A stretch of 64,000 bases of DNA from JAFGIN01 sp050301235 (GCA_050301235.1 JBNKZD010000258.1:1-64000); one strand, 5' to 3'; shown: positions 7,920 to 17,494, counted from the stretch's first letter. The notes: generated by a model from the sequence alone, not told the origin. Numbers and translations: made by a program.

Positions 7920-9008
7920 TTATTCTTTCTCTAAGAAATGTGCCTTTCTGACAAGAACTGCTTTATCACCATCATCGAGTTCATTCTGCATAAGTGAAAT
8001 AAGCAGTAGTGAAGATGATGATTTGTTTACATGTATTGCAAGGCCGATTGCTGACAGTTTCCATGAGATGACTTTTTTTCCGGTATGATACAACCCGAAA
8101 ATATCACCCCGTTGAACACCGTCATTTTCACCCTTGTCAATAATAACAGTCTGAAAGGGATAAAGACTTGGAGTCTGTTCCGCACGAGCTACAACGGCCC
8201 CGGTGATTGAAATAGCGGGAGTCGTTACCGTATCGATGAGTCCGGAAAAGTCACTGCTGGATTTGTCTACCCGTTCATCTCCGGTAATTACATCCCATTG
8301 ATCAAAAAGAAGAGCTGTTACCTTGCGGGGTGCAGACTCGATGACTTTGCATCTCCCACTGCGCTTGATAAGGTTTGCGACTTTACCCTCTATCTCAATA
8401 AAGCGCAAAGAGGTATAAATATCGAGTGTGTCGCCAGTTTTACAAAAGGTTTCCTGTTGCGGTTCAATGATCAGTTTATCGAAACGCTGGTATGATGCAT
8501 TCTCTGGTTTTCGAACCATACCTTTTCCCGGATAGATGTTGCCCTGTGGATCATGATCAAACCACAAAAAGGGAACTTTGGCGAAAAAACTTTTATCAAG
8601 TTTGCATTTCTGGGTAAAATCAGCGATGACGGTTGAGTCTGAAACACTTTGATTGAATACATTTTCAAGAGAATCGTTTAATGCAGTTTTTTGAGTAGTT
8701 TCAGAATTTAGTGATGAATTAGCACTGACATCATCAATGGCTTCAGCAGAAGAGGCATTTCTACCAGGAATATTGAGTACATCTCCTGGAAAAATGAGAT
8801 CGGGATTAGCTATTTGAGGATTCGCGTGCCAGAGATCTGGCCAGAGAAAGTTATCACCCCAGAATGAGAATGCAATATCCCACAATGTATCACCCTTTTT
8901 TACTACATATGTGGCATCAGCAGGGGCTTGAGCCGAGATGAATGTGGCCAGGCATCCCGCTGTCACACCTATACGTATGATTTTTAAAGCCGCCAGTTTT
9001 TTATCCAT
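7920..9008 (-). CDS. Secreted LysM-domain protein
   Basis: About 362 residues from the preferred ATG at 9008 (an in-frame ATG at 9044 would put 12 hydrophobic residues before the signal peptide). A signal peptide ends at about APADA, then one LysM domain, YVVKKGDTLWDIAFSFWGD to LIFPGDVLNIPG, expected to bind peptidoglycan glycan strands. The remaining 270 residues match no family I recognise but have a beta-rich look with DxGxNDGVQRGDIFGLY, reminiscent of the C-terminal part of other cell-wall-bound LysM proteins. Probably periplasmic. It may share a transcript with the 115-aa lipoprotein gene upstream, although 266 bases with two hairpins separate them. Confidence 0.85.
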   Translation of the reverse strand: MDKKLAALKIIRIGVTAGCLATFISAQAPADATYVVKKGDTLWDIAFSFWGDNFLWPDLWHANPQIANPDLIFPGDVLNIPGRNASSAEAIDDVSANSSLNSETTQKTALNDSLENVFNQSVSDSTVIADFTQKCKLDKSFFAKVPFLWFDHDPQGNIYPGKGMVRKPENASYQRFDKLIIEPQQETFCKTGDTLDIYTSLRFIEIEGKVANLIKRSGRCKVIESAPRKVTALLFDQWDVITGDERVDKSSSDFSGLIDTVTTPAISITGAVVARAEQTPSLYPFQTVIIDKGENDGVQRGDIFGLYHTGKKVISWKLSAIGLAIHVNKSSSSLLLISLMQNELDDGDKAVLVRKAHFLEKE

Positions 9009-9163
9009 AATTATAATAGTAATGTTAAAACAGTTTAGAGTCAATTCTAATGGTGCCTGTAATTTTACCCTGATTCCGATTATTGCGCTTTGTAGATAAG
9101 TCGATAAGGGGTGATGCGTTTCCTATATCCGCTTGGTGAATTACGAGTTACCCACAAATAATG

Positions 9164-9232
9164 GTTCCTCTACAAGGAACAGGGAACTCAAGGTATATCT
9201 GTTACTACAATAATTAAGGCCCTACAAGCCTT
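9164..9232. repeat. Pair of 17-bp hairpins with CTACAA loops
   Basis: GTTCCT-ctaca-AGGAAC (9164-9180) and AAGGC-cctacaa-GCCTT (9216-9232) are two similar-sized hairpins sharing the loop word CTACA(A), in the non-coding gap between two minus-strand genes. Neither has a T-run. Confidence 0.5.
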
Positions 9233-9274
9233 GGTCGAAGGATTTAAAATCTTACAATAACACCCTATCACAAG

Positions 9275-9622
9275 TCACGGAATATAAAAAACTATTGCTT
9301 TGCCAGTAAAGGAGGTCCCTGATGAGCCAAAAGGACTGAAACCAGCACGGGATTTATTAAATTTTACCATCGTATAACCGTTGGCACCATATTTTGCAGC
9401 CTTCTTTTTAATTTGCGAGAATACTTCTATTCCACCATAATTTGATATAAGTGAAACAGTAACCTTACCAATTTCTATTGCATTTTTGGGCATTTCCTGA
9501 AATTCTACTACCTGGCTTCTCCGAATCTTTGTTCGTGGTTCACCAGTTAATTGTATTGTTGATACACATGACGATGCGAACAATGCGACAAGTGGTAATA
9601 ATAGTAATACATTTAGTTTCAA
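9275..9622 (-). CDS. Small lipoprotein of unknown function
   Basis: 115 residues with a lipoprotein signal peptide (LFASSC, Cys at about 19). The mature part reads RTKIRRSQVVEFQEMPKNAIEIGKV, then a KKKAAKYGANGYTMVKF segment that resembles the helix-and-strand of YbjQ/DUF4156-like small envelope proteins, and finishes in a beta strand. The start codon is TTG, supported by AGGAG eight bases upstream; no ATG in frame would keep the signal peptide intact. It is probably anchored to a membrane by its lipidated Cys. Function not assignable. Confidence 0.75.
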   Translation of the reverse strand: MKLNVLLLLPLVALFASSCVSTIQLTGEPRTKIRRSQVVEFQEMPKNAIEIGKVTVSLISNYGGIEVFSQIKKKAAKYGANGYTMVKFNKSRAGFSPFGSSGTSFTGKAIVFYIP

Positions 9623-9681
9623 AATCTTAACTCCTAATATTAAAATGAGAAAATATATTAAGTAAAATAATTTATGTACAT

Positions 9682-11154
9682 TTACCTCGAACTATCCACA
9701 TGTCTTTTCACTGTCCGCCTATCGAGCGCTACAATCGCACTAACTGCTTCATAGGAGCCATGTTTATCGTAAAGCAGGCGACAATACTTACTGAGCAGCG
9801 AATCTGCGCTTAGAGATCCACTGGTAATGTCATTACAAAGCGTAGCTACAGGATCATTGCTCTTAGGCAACACATCACCTTTGTACTCTTTTTTGAGGAT
9901 GATACGACGAACACACTGCTCGAGTTCGCGTACGTTGCCGGGCCAGTGGTATGATGGGCCCAGCTGCTTATCGATAATTTTCAGGACCTGTTTCACAAGA
10001 TCTCCATGTTCTATACCAACAATACGCTTTACAGCATGAACAACAAGTCTCCTGAGCTCTTCAGGGTCCTGATCGATTCGCTTTTTTAGTGATGGCATCA
10101 CAATTATATCTGAACACAGGCGGTAAAAGAAATCGTTTCTGAATTCTCCCTTTTGACGCAGTTCATTAATATCTTTATTGGTTGCGGCAATCACCCGACC
10201 CTCAAAGCGGTGTTTCGTGTGGCTTCCGATTGGAGTAAAGGTGCGTTCCTGAAGCACCTGAAGCAGTTTTATCTGAACAGGTATCGATACATCTCCGATT
10301 TCATCAAGGAAAATTGACCCCTGAGCGCTGCAGCGGGCAAATACTCCGCTATGATCTTCAACTGCTCCTGTGAAAGCACCTTTTTTATGGCCAAACAATT
10401 CAGACTCAATGAGCCCCTGTGAGTATTGTGATAGATTTATCGATAAGAATGTCCGGGCGAAACTTTCGGTAAAGCAGTTTGTCTTAGGGTCGAAGGGAAT
10501 AAATCCGCTCTGACCAATAGCTGCCGCAGCAGTTCCCTTGCCACTTCCGGTATCGCCAAGGATCAGCGTCGAAAAATCTTCCATACGGTTAAGCAGGTGC
10601 TTGCGATAAAACAGTAACTCATTCGTAAAAACATTACTCCAGAGATTTTCACGTAAACGGATCATACATTGGCTGTTGCCAACGATCTGATTTTCTATAA
10701 AGTAATATGCCCGACGGAATTGAAAAAAAATTCCCATATAGAGTAATGCCTCTTCATGATCAAATCCGCGCTGCGAAAACAGCTCGAATGCCAATTTTGC
10801 ATAAGGGACTGGGATCGGCTTGTCACCAGCATCAAGTTGTGCAGTGATATGCTTATCAATATTAAACATCAACCGGTGAAAAATATCAAAGAGAAGTGTA
10901 AACGCAACAATATCGCGATCTTCTTTACGGAATTTCCGCACGTCAGCCTTTCCCTGAAATTCCCAATCATTAATAAAGGCAGTCAGGGTTGCAATCACCT
11001 TATTGAAGATGATATTGCGCTCGGTGGTTGATGGAAGATGTGCAATTTTGCTGTCGAATTCAACCCGTTCTATACTGAAATGGTTTGAAGTGCCAGCCTT
11101 TGCGACCAGCGTACAAAACTCTCGTTCTTCAGCGGTAAGTGAAACCTGTTGCAT
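9682..11154 (-). CDS. Sigma-54 enhancer-binding transcription activator with novel N-terminal domain
   Basis: 490 residues. The AAA+ core has Walker A GDTGSGKG (200-207, instead of the usual GETGTGKE), the sigma-54-contacting GAFTGA loop (259-264), Walker B IFLDEIGD (282-289), FFYRL and WPGNVRELE. The C-terminus ends in a Fis-type helix-turn-helix (GSYEAVSAIVALDRRTVKRHV). Residues 1-165 are all-alpha looking and resemble no receiver, GAF or PAS domain I know; this is the presumed sensor. The gene is divergent from the LplT-PlsC-AAS fusion, 190 bases apart, and the gap holds a -24/-12 promoter and TGTACA repeats, so the fusion gene is the obvious target. Confidence 0.9.
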   Translation of the reverse strand: MQQVSLTAEEREFCTLVAKAGTSNHFSIERVEFDSKIAHLPSTTERNIIFNKVIATLTAFINDWEFQGKADVRKFRKEDRDIVAFTLLFDIFHRLMFNIDKHITAQLDAGDKPIPVPYAKLAFELFSQRGFDHEEALLYMGIFFQFRRAYYFIENQIVGNSQCMIRLRENLWSNVFTNELLFYRKHLLNRMEDFSTLILGDTGSGKGTAAAAIGQSGFIPFDPKTNCFTESFARTFLSINLSQYSQGLIESELFGHKKGAFTGAVEDHSGVFARCSAQGSIFLDEIGDVSIPVQIKLLQVLQERTFTPIGSHTKHRFEGRVIAATNKDINELRQKGEFRNDFFYRLCSDIIVMPSLKKRIDQDPEELRRLVVHAVKRIVGIEHGDLVKQVLKIIDKQLGPSYHWPGNVRELEQCVRRIILKKEYKGDVLPKSNDPVATLCNDITSGSLSADSLLSKYCRLLYDKHGSYEAVSAIVALDRRTVKRHVDSSR

Positions 11155-11178
11155 TCAGTTGTTCCTGTTTTGGCGGTA

Positions 11179-11218
11179 TGTACATATTGTGTACAAGCTA
11201 CATTCATTTAATGTACAT
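11179..11218. promoter_or_regulatory. TGTACA repeats, candidate enhancer (UAS)
   Basis: ATGTACAT at 11179-11186, TTGTGTACAA at 11187-11196 and ATGTACAT at 11211-11218 form three palindromic sites just outside the activator gene and 63-103 bases before the -24/-12 promoter. Another ATGTACAT sits at the 3' end of the activator gene (9674-9681). The spacing suits enhancer sites; binding is inferred. Confidence 0.45.
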
Positions 11219-11280
11219 AAAATCTGATCCTAAAGCCAGATAATTTTTGTAACGCATTGAAATTAAAGACAATACAGGTA

Positions 11281-11296
11281 TGGCACACCCTTTGTT
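11281..11296 (+). promoter_or_regulatory. Sigma-54 (-24/-12) promoter
   Basis: TGGCAC-ACCCT-TTGTT matches the consensus TGGCAC-N5-TTGCW except for GT in place of GC at -12; spacing of the GG and G is exact. It lies 49 bases before the ATG of the fusion gene and opposite a sigma-54 activator gene, which strengthens the call. Confidence 0.7.
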
Positions 11297-11344
11297 TTAT
11301 CCAGACATCATCACACAAAGGTAACCATTAACAAGGATCGATAT

Positions 11345-14300
11345 ATGAGTAGCGTGAATTTAAAAAAATTTACTGTTTCCTTTTATGCCCTCACCGGAGC
11401 ACAGTTTTTTGGTGCATTCAATGACAACATGTTTAAACTTCTGGTAATCTTTCAGCTTGTTTCGCTGTTTGGGATCGAAAAGATCATAACGGTGTCAGCC
11501 CTTGCCGGCGCAGTGTTTGTTATCCCATTCCTATTGTTCTCATTTATCGGAGGATTTCTTGCGGATCGTTATTCAAAACGTACCATTTTCCATTGGCTGA
11601 AAATAGCGGAAATCGCCATTATGGCTGTGGGTTCATTAGGCTTTATTTTACAGAATCCTCTTCTTCTCTACATTACATTATTTCTCATGGCAACACAGAG
11701 TGCACTTCTTGGACCGGCAAAAACAGGGCTTGTACCGGAAATTGTCAGTGAGGAATCTCTTACCAGAGCCAATAGTATCATGGTGTCATCAACATTTATG
11801 TCGATAATACTCGGAACCGGGACCGCTGCAGTACTTTCGATGATAACCGCGTCAGCATATCAACTGGTTTCGGTAGGGTGCATACTTGTTGCGATTGCAG
11901 GTGCAATCTGCAGTTACAAAATTAAAGAAACAAACACTCGATCTGATAATCAATCTTCAATGAAAGGCTACAGTCAGGCGCTTAATGATATTCGTTTCTC
12001 AAAGCCTCTTCTGTACAGTACGATTGGTTCTGCTCTATTCCTTTTTATTGGAGCATTTGTGCAATTATCTATTATTCCTTACGGTATGACAATTTTATCA
12101 CTAAGCAGGGAACTGGCCAGTTATCTTTTTCTTTTTGCAGCAATTGGGATTGGTGCCGGTTCAACAGTATCAGGGTTGCTTTCAAAACATCGTCCGGAAC
12201 TTGGAATTATACCATTTTCTTCAGCCGGGCTTGGAATATGCGCATTTTTAATCGGGATTCTTGGTACATCTACAGTTGCAGTGTCTGTTCTGATGGTGTT
12301 ACTTGGTTTCTTTGGTGGGATGTTCATTGTTCCTATTCAAACACTTATTCAACAACAGGCACCATCACAACGTCGTGGGGCGATTCTTGCAATCAACAGT
12401 ACACTTGATTTCACAGGAATACTGTTTGCATCGGCAGTACTATGGGCACTTGATCTGGCTGGTGTTCAGGTAAGAAATTATTTCAATGTTGTCGGATTCT
12501 TATCGGTGGCAATAGCTGTTGTGAGTTTTCCTATTCTGCTTTTACCGACTCTGCGAATGCTTCCGCACATTGTGATCCGTCTTGTATACAGATTGAAAGT
12601 TTCCGGAAGAGAACATATTCTGGAAAATAAAGGCGCGCTTGTAGTTTTCAATCACCGTTCTTGGATCGATGCACTTGTCGTCGCTGCTGCATCACCTCGC
12701 CCTATCCGTTTTCTGATGGCACGAAATCTGTATGAACTCTGGTTTCTAAAACCACTGGTAAAGCTTTGTAACGTCATTCCGATCTCTTATGCTGATGGTC
12801 CTCATGCGTTATCAAACAGTCTGGAAAAAGCGCGTGAGGCTCTTCGTAATGGTGAACTTGTTGGAATTTTCCCTGAAGGTAAAATTATCACTGATGGATT
12901 TATGGGGCGTGTAAAGAGTGGGTACATGCGTATTATCGATGGAACCGATGCTGATGTTATTCCCTGCTGGATTCATGGAATCTGGGGATCAAATTTCAGT
13001 TATTATGGTGGGAAACTGTTTTCTTCACTTCTGCATCTTCCCCGTACTACAATGGATGTTCGCTTTGGGGCACCAGTTGCCAGAGAAGATTCAAGGAAAT
13101 CCTGGAAAGTGCAGCGAACCCTTGAAGAACTTGGATCGCAATGCCTTTCTGATGTTGTAACAGATGAGGATTCGCTTGGAAGACGCTTTATAACGACTGC
13201 CCGGAAGAACTGGTTTCGAACGGCTATTTCCGATACCACTGGCAGGCAAATGACATTTGGTAAAGCGTTTACTAGTTCGCTGCTGTTTGCAGATTATTGC
13301 CGGAAGATGCATGTCAGCGAATCAATGATAGGTGTGATGCTGCCATCAACGGTTGCAGGAGTATTGGTGAATGCTGGCATTACTCTAAGTGGAAAAGTGC
13401 CTGTAAACCTCAATTTCACTATCGGATCAGCATCATTCAGCAGTGCTCTAAAACAGTGCAATATCAAAGCGGTTATAACATCAAAACAGTTTCTCCATAA
13501 ACTAAACAGGCAGGACCTTGAGGCCAAATGGATTTTTATTGAAGATATCGTTAAGGGGTTCAGTACAAAAGAAAAATTCTCATCATTATTTCGTGCAAGA
13601 TTTTCCAGGATCGCTGATATCCTCACAGAAAAAAATCAAAAGTATAACTCTCAGACGTGTGCAACTGTCATATTCTCTTCCGGTACAACTTCAGAACCTA
13701 AGGGAATTGTCCTTACGCAGAAAAATGTTATCGCAAATATTGAATCTATGCAACTGGTAATGACCCTGGGAAAGAAAGATACTATCTGTTCAGCACTGCC
13801 ATTTTTTCACTCTTTTGGTTTTACTGTTACAATGTGGTACCCTCTGGTCAAAGGGTTTGCAGCTGGTTATCATACTAATCCTCTTGATGGAAATACGATT
13901 GCAAAAATGATAAAGGATAAAAAGGGAACAGTACTTCTTGCAACACCTACATTTTTACGCACCTATCTGCGAACAGCATCAAAAGAGGCCTTTGAATCAT
14001 TGCGACTGGTTGTCACCGGTGCAGAAAAATTAAGCAGTTCCCTGGCAAAATCTTTTACGGAAAAATTCGGAATAATTCCTCTTGAAGGGTATGGTGCGAC
14101 CGAGTGTTCTCCTGTTGTGAGCCTCAATGTTCCCGACAGTACTATAGGGGGATTTTTTAACACTGGTAACAAGCAGGGAACTATCGGTCGGACATTGCCA
14201 GGTATTGTTGCAAAGATCGTTGACCCGGATACTCATGAAGAGCGCGGTTATGATACCGAAGGTCTGTTATTTATTAAAGGTGCAAACGTAATGAATGGTT

Positions 14301-14746
14301 ATCTTAATAATAGTAAAGCAACGCTTCAGGTGCTGGAGAATGGGTGGTACAATACTGGTGATATCGCATCTATTGATAATGATGGCTTTATAACTCTTTG
14401 TGGCAGGCTTTCCCGGTTTAGCAAAATTGGTGGTGAAATGGTTTCCCATGGCGCCATTGAAGAGTTACTTCAGGAGCGTTGCGGCAATGATGAGCGCTGT
14501 GTCGCAGTGACATCACTGCCAGATGAACGTAAAGGTGAACGACTTGTTGTTGTTCACACTGTAAATGAATACAAGTTACGTCAGATAATTGCAGATTGTG
14601 ATTTACCAAATTTATGGAAACCGGACTGTTTTGTGCAGGTGGAATCACTTCCTTTCACCGGGAGTGGAAAGCTTGATATCAAAGCGGTACAACAGATCGC
14701 ACAAGAGGAGCAGATGCAGCGAGAAAAAAAATCTGTGGCTGCATAG
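11345..14746 (+). CDS. LplT-PlsC-AMP-ligase fusion (lysophospholipid transporter / acyltransferase / acyl-ACP synthetase)
   Basis: 1133 residues in three modules. Residues 1-405 are an MFS transporter with about 12 membrane segments like LplT. Residues 410-615 are a PlsC acyltransferase with NHRSWIDA (H-x4-D near 436) and FPEGK near 511. Residues 640-1120 are an AMP-forming acyl-ACP/CoA synthetase with SSGTTSEPKG near 778, GYGATEC near 916 and YNTGDIA. LplT and Aas in enterobacteria together import lysophosphatidylethanolamine and re-acylate it; here flippase, ligase and acyltransferase are one chain, an arrangement also known elsewhere. It should act in the inner membrane in phospholipid repair. 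Transcription is probably sigma-54 dependent. A strong terminator follows. Confidence 0.92.
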   Translation: MSSVNLKKFTVSFYALTGAQFFGAFNDNMFKLLVIFQLVSLFGIEKIITVSALAGAVFVIPFLLFSFIGGFLADRYSKRTIFHWLKIAEIAIMAVGSLGFILQNPLLLYITLFLMATQSALLGPAKTGLVPEIVSEESLTRANSIMVSSTFMSIILGTGTAAVLSMITASAYQLVSVGCILVAIAGAICSYKIKETNTRSDNQSSMKGYSQALNDIRFSKPLLYSTIGSALFLFIGAFVQLSIIPYGMTILSLSRELASYLFLFAAIGIGAGSTVSGLLSKHRPELGIIPFSSAGLGICAFLIGILGTSTVAVSVLMVLLGFFGGMFIVPIQTLIQQQAPSQRRGAILAINSTLDFTGILFASAVLWALDLAGVQVRNYFNVVGFLSVAIAVVSFPILLLPTLRMLPHIVIRLVYRLKVSGREHILENKGALVVFNHRSWIDALVVAAASPRPIRFLMARNLYELWFLKPLVKLCNVIPISYADGPHALSNSLEKAREALRNGELVGIFPEGKIITDGFMGRVKSGYMRIIDGTDADVIPCWIHGIWGSNFSYYGGKLFSSLLHLPRTTMDVRFGAPVAREDSRKSWKVQRTLEELGSQCLSDVVTDEDSLGRRFITTARKNWFRTAISDTTGRQMTFGKAFTSSLLFADYCRKMHVSESMIGVMLPSTVAGVLVNAGITLSGKVPVNLNFTIGSASFSSALKQCNIKAVITSKQFLHKLNRQDLEAKWIFIEDIVKGFSTKEKFSSLFRARFSRIADILTEKNQKYNSQTCATVIFSSGTTSEPKGIVLTQKNVIANIESMQLVMTLGKKDTICSALPFFHSFGFTVTMWYPLVKGFAAGYHTNPLDGNTIAKMIKDKKGTVLLATPTFLRTYLRTASKEAFESLRLVVTGAEKLSSSLAKSFTEKFGIIPLEGYGATECSPVVSLNVPDSTIGGFFNTGNKQGTIGRTLPGIVAKIVDPDTHEERGYDTEGLLFIKGANVMNGYLNNSKATLQVLENGWYNTGDIASIDNDGFITLCGRLSRFSKIGGEMVSHGAIEELLQERCGNDERCVAVTSLPDERKGERLVVVHTVNEYKLRQIIADCDLPNLWKPDCFVQVESLPFTGSGKLDIKAVQQIAQEEQMQREKKSVAA

Positions 14747-14775
14747 GTCAGTTAGTAGGACTGATATAAGGGGAA

Positions 14776-14808
14776 GTGATGTTCTCAAGCGAGGGCATCA
14801 CCTTTTTT
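14776..14808 (+). terminator. Terminator after the LplT-PlsC-AAS gene
   Basis: GTGATGTTCTC (14776-14786) pairs with GAGGGCATCAC (14791-14801), 11 bp allowing two G-T pairs, loop AAGC, then CC and six T. The rest of the gap to 15093 holds pyrimidine-rich tracts but no recognised feature. Confidence 0.9.
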
Positions 14809-15093
14809 ATTGAAAAGATAGTTCGCATTTTTTCCCCCTCGCCTCACCCCCTCAATCCCCCTCAAATAATTTCAAAATTCAAATCACTTTTTTTACAATC
14901 ATTTTACTACCTCGTGATAATTCAATCTGCAGATTCTGGTATCTTTTAATCATGAAAGAGTTCTACCTGATAAAAGCTCATCACACAATTTAATAAAGTT
15001 ATCATAAATTTCAGTTTAGCAAATACCTGATACCCCCCCTGGAAAATTCCATCACGAAGGTACACCGGAAGACCGGCCAGCCCACGGCGTGAA

Positions 15094-15684
15094 TCACAAC
15101 AGAAAACCGAATCTGACACTGTAACCTAAAGGATATGCTCCTGAAAGTGTACTCTGCATAAGTGAAATCCTTACTGAAGCCGCCAGCAGTGCATCTGAAA
15201 TTTTTATCGCAAAGACACCAATCTCTCCACTCACATTAAATCCGTAATCACTTTTGCCCTCCACCTGTCCGTAACCATATCCCGCCTCGATACCTGCATA
15301 GGGAGTCGTCCCATACTGGAAAGGGTAAACATTAAAACCTGCACTGATATCGGCCGAAACCGCATCACCAAAAACAATGTAAACTTCACCAGCAGCCCTG
15401 ATCGCCCCATATTTCCAGACCTCCCATAGATTTGCCAGGAAGAAAGTGAATGTATATGTCTTATAACCTGGATTATCAAAGTATCCCCCACCAAGCCCGG
15501 CAAGAATTATCGTGTGAATCTCGTGTTCCGTAAATTCCCCGGATACTCCCTCACCACCTGCACCATGATCTGTACCATTCCTGCCAGCTTGCGCCTCCTC
15601 GACTTCAATGGTATCAAGAATCCCGATGCAACCGGAGTAAAGTGGTCTGCAGCAACATATCATAACTATAAGTAATATTCTCAT
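15094..15684 (-). CDS. Small outer-membrane beta-barrel-like protein
   Basis: 196 residues with a short hydrophobic leader (1-17, ending PLYSGC; possibly a lipobox-like site). The mature part alternates aromatic/glycine strands (GLGGGYFDNPGYKTYTFTFFLANL, AGIEAGYGYGQVEGKSDYGFNVSGEIG) and ends in YSVRFGFLL, the terminal-aromatic style of barrels assembled by BAM/TAM. The ATG directly abuts the TAA of tamA (no gap), so it is translationally coupled to it and last in the operon. This suggests a dedicated substrate or accessory of TamA/TamB, which is inference. No named family recognised. Confidence 0.7.
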   Translation of the reverse strand: MRILLIVMICCCRPLYSGCIGILDTIEVEEAQAGRNGTDHGAGGEGVSGEFTEHEIHTIILAGLGGGYFDNPGYKTYTFTFFLANLWEVWKYGAIRAAGEVYIVFGDAVSADISAGFNVYPFQYGTTPYAGIEAGYGYGQVEGKSDYGFNVSGEIGVFAIKISDALLAASVRISLMQSTLSGAYPLGYSVRFGFLL

Positions 15685-17481
15685 TTAAAAAGTAGCTCCG
15701 ATTCCAAAATGCAATCTCCCTTCAAGATCAGGTTCTCCATCCAGCCGTATACCATAGTCAAGACGAATGAGGCCGATAGGCAGATTCACCAATCGCAAAC
15801 CGGGCCCGACTGACCATCTCAGGTCGCTCAGTCTGATTTCATCGGTCGCCTGCCATATCCTGCCACAATCTACGAATAGCGCCCCTTTAAGTATCCTGTA
15901 GATTGGAAACGTTATTTCCAGTGGCGTTACAATCAGTGCAAATTTTCCTCCCGTTGCATTATCATCCGGAAATACCACCGCCTCATCACTATAACCCCGT
16001 ACCGGCCTTACCCCACCCTCTCCTACTCGGAACAACTCCTGCGGAGGTACAGTTCTATCAGCGCCGCCATACTCCATTACATACCCGGCGAACAGTGCTG
16101 ATGCAACCTTTAGTGTATTCTGTAAAACAGGGTAATACCCCCTTATATCCCCTTTGAATCGGTAAAACTTATCACTCCAGGGAATCCACGGACCGGCAAT
16201 CTCAGCCTGAACAAATGTGAAAAATCCTTTTCTCGGGTTCAACAGATTATTGCGTCGATCATGAGTGTAACCAGCTCCAAGAAGCACAAAATTTCCACGG
16301 GTATTATTTACACTATCCGTTTTCGGTACAATATCATGCAACCACAGGGTGTTTTCGACCTGAATCCAGGTTCGGTACCAGCTTCTCCTGTCCAGACGAC
16401 TGTTAAGAGACAGAAGACCGCCGGTGAACAAACCGGTAAAGTCAACCTCCTCCTGTCGCTCAATAAAAGCTGTCAGATCGGAAAACAGGGGCACACCAAA
16501 AACCCAGGGATAGGAATAGACAAGTTGAGCGTAGCTCAGATCTATTGACAGGCGGGTCGACAGTGAGATACGATGACCAAGTGAGAAAAAATTGGCATAT
16601 GATGCTGCAGCGGTCCCATAAAATCCATCTTCAGTATTATATCCTCCCCCAAGATCAGTGGAAAACATATCGGCCTTCACAACCTGGATCAGAACCGGAA
16701 CTGTTACAGTATCCTTTTCAGATGTAACAGAGCCGGTATCCTGTGGCTCTAAAAGTACATAAGAAAAAAGTCCGGTTCCGTATAAATTACGTATCGAACG
16801 GGCGATCCCGAATACGGTCATCGCTTCCCCCTTCTTGATTACTACTTCCCGTTCCAGTACTTTACGCCGTACATCTTCCGCCCCGACTATTTCCAGATCG
16901 CCCCGAAGCACCAACGGGCCTTTTTCAATTTCGTAAATAACTGAAGCACTGTCCTGCTTCTCATTAATCTGAATACGCCTGCTTACGGTTGAAAAGTGAT
17001 AGCCCCTGCCTGCAAGATGGTCTTTTATAATCCGACCGCTCTGTTCATAAGCAACCGAATCCAGCGGAGCATTCTGCTTTAAAGGTATGAACGTTGATAG
17101 TAATGAATCAGAGAAAATGGTATTCCCACAGAAAGCAATAGAATGTACAATCGTCTGTATACCCTCATGTATCTTCAGCCGTATCGCCACGCCATGCAAA
17201 GCGGTATCTCTCTCAATTCCCGCTATCTGTACACTGGCACGTAAATACCCCTTACTATGGTAATACCGCTCAATCACCGCCATGTCATTAACCAGCTTTG
17301 AAAAAGAGTACTCTGTGCGTGTAAAGAATCCGGGAGGTTGCAGCTTCATCAGGGGAATCAGCTCATTTCGTTTTACATTGTCATTACCCGTAAATTGTAA
17401 CCTTTCAACATACCATGTCAATTCCCGGGCCACAGTCAGGAATACAAAAGAGAGTATCACCAGAACTGTGATTTGTTTCAT
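15685..17481 (-). CDS. tamA: TamA/BamA-type Omp85 outer-membrane protein
   Basis: About 598 residues. A signal peptide starts at MKQITVLVILSF; this ATG is preferred over an upstream in-frame ATG at 17556 that would overlap tamB by 62 bases. Residues 25-260 form three POTRA-like domains (VERLQFTGNDNVKRNELIPLM; VHSIAFCGNTIFSDSLL; LEIVGAEDVRRKVLEREVV). The last 330 residues are a 16-strand barrel with RVGEGGVRPVRGYSDEAV, the conserved (V/I)RG(F/Y) lid-lock motif, and a terminal strand ending LHFGIGATF. Pairing with tamB directly upstream identifies it as TamA rather than BamA: it inserts or secretes barrels and aids lipid transport across the periplasm. Confidence 0.9.
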   Translation of the reverse strand: MKQITVLVILSFVFLTVARELTWYVERLQFTGNDNVKRNELIPLMKLQPPGFFTRTEYSFSKLVNDMAVIERYYHSKGYLRASVQIAGIERDTALHGVAIRLKIHEGIQTIVHSIAFCGNTIFSDSLLSTFIPLKQNAPLDSVAYEQSGRIIKDHLAGRGYHFSTVSRRIQINEKQDSASVIYEIEKGPLVLRGDLEIVGAEDVRRKVLEREVVIKKGEAMTVFGIARSIRNLYGTGLFSYVLLEPQDTGSVTSEKDTVTVPVLIQVVKADMFSTDLGGGYNTEDGFYGTAAASYANFFSLGHRISLSTRLSIDLSYAQLVYSYPWVFGVPLFSDLTAFIERQEEVDFTGLFTGGLLSLNSRLDRRSWYRTWIQVENTLWLHDIVPKTDSVNNTRGNFVLLGAGYTHDRRNNLLNPRKGFFTFVQAEIAGPWIPWSDKFYRFKGDIRGYYPVLQNTLKVASALFAGYVMEYGGADRTVPPQELFRVGEGGVRPVRGYSDEAVVFPDDNATGGKFALIVTPLEITFPIYRILKGALFVDCGRIWQATDEIRLSDLRWSVGPGLRLVNLPIGLIRLDYGIRLDGEPDLEGRLHFGIGATF

Positions 17482-17494
17482 ACCCATATCCGCA

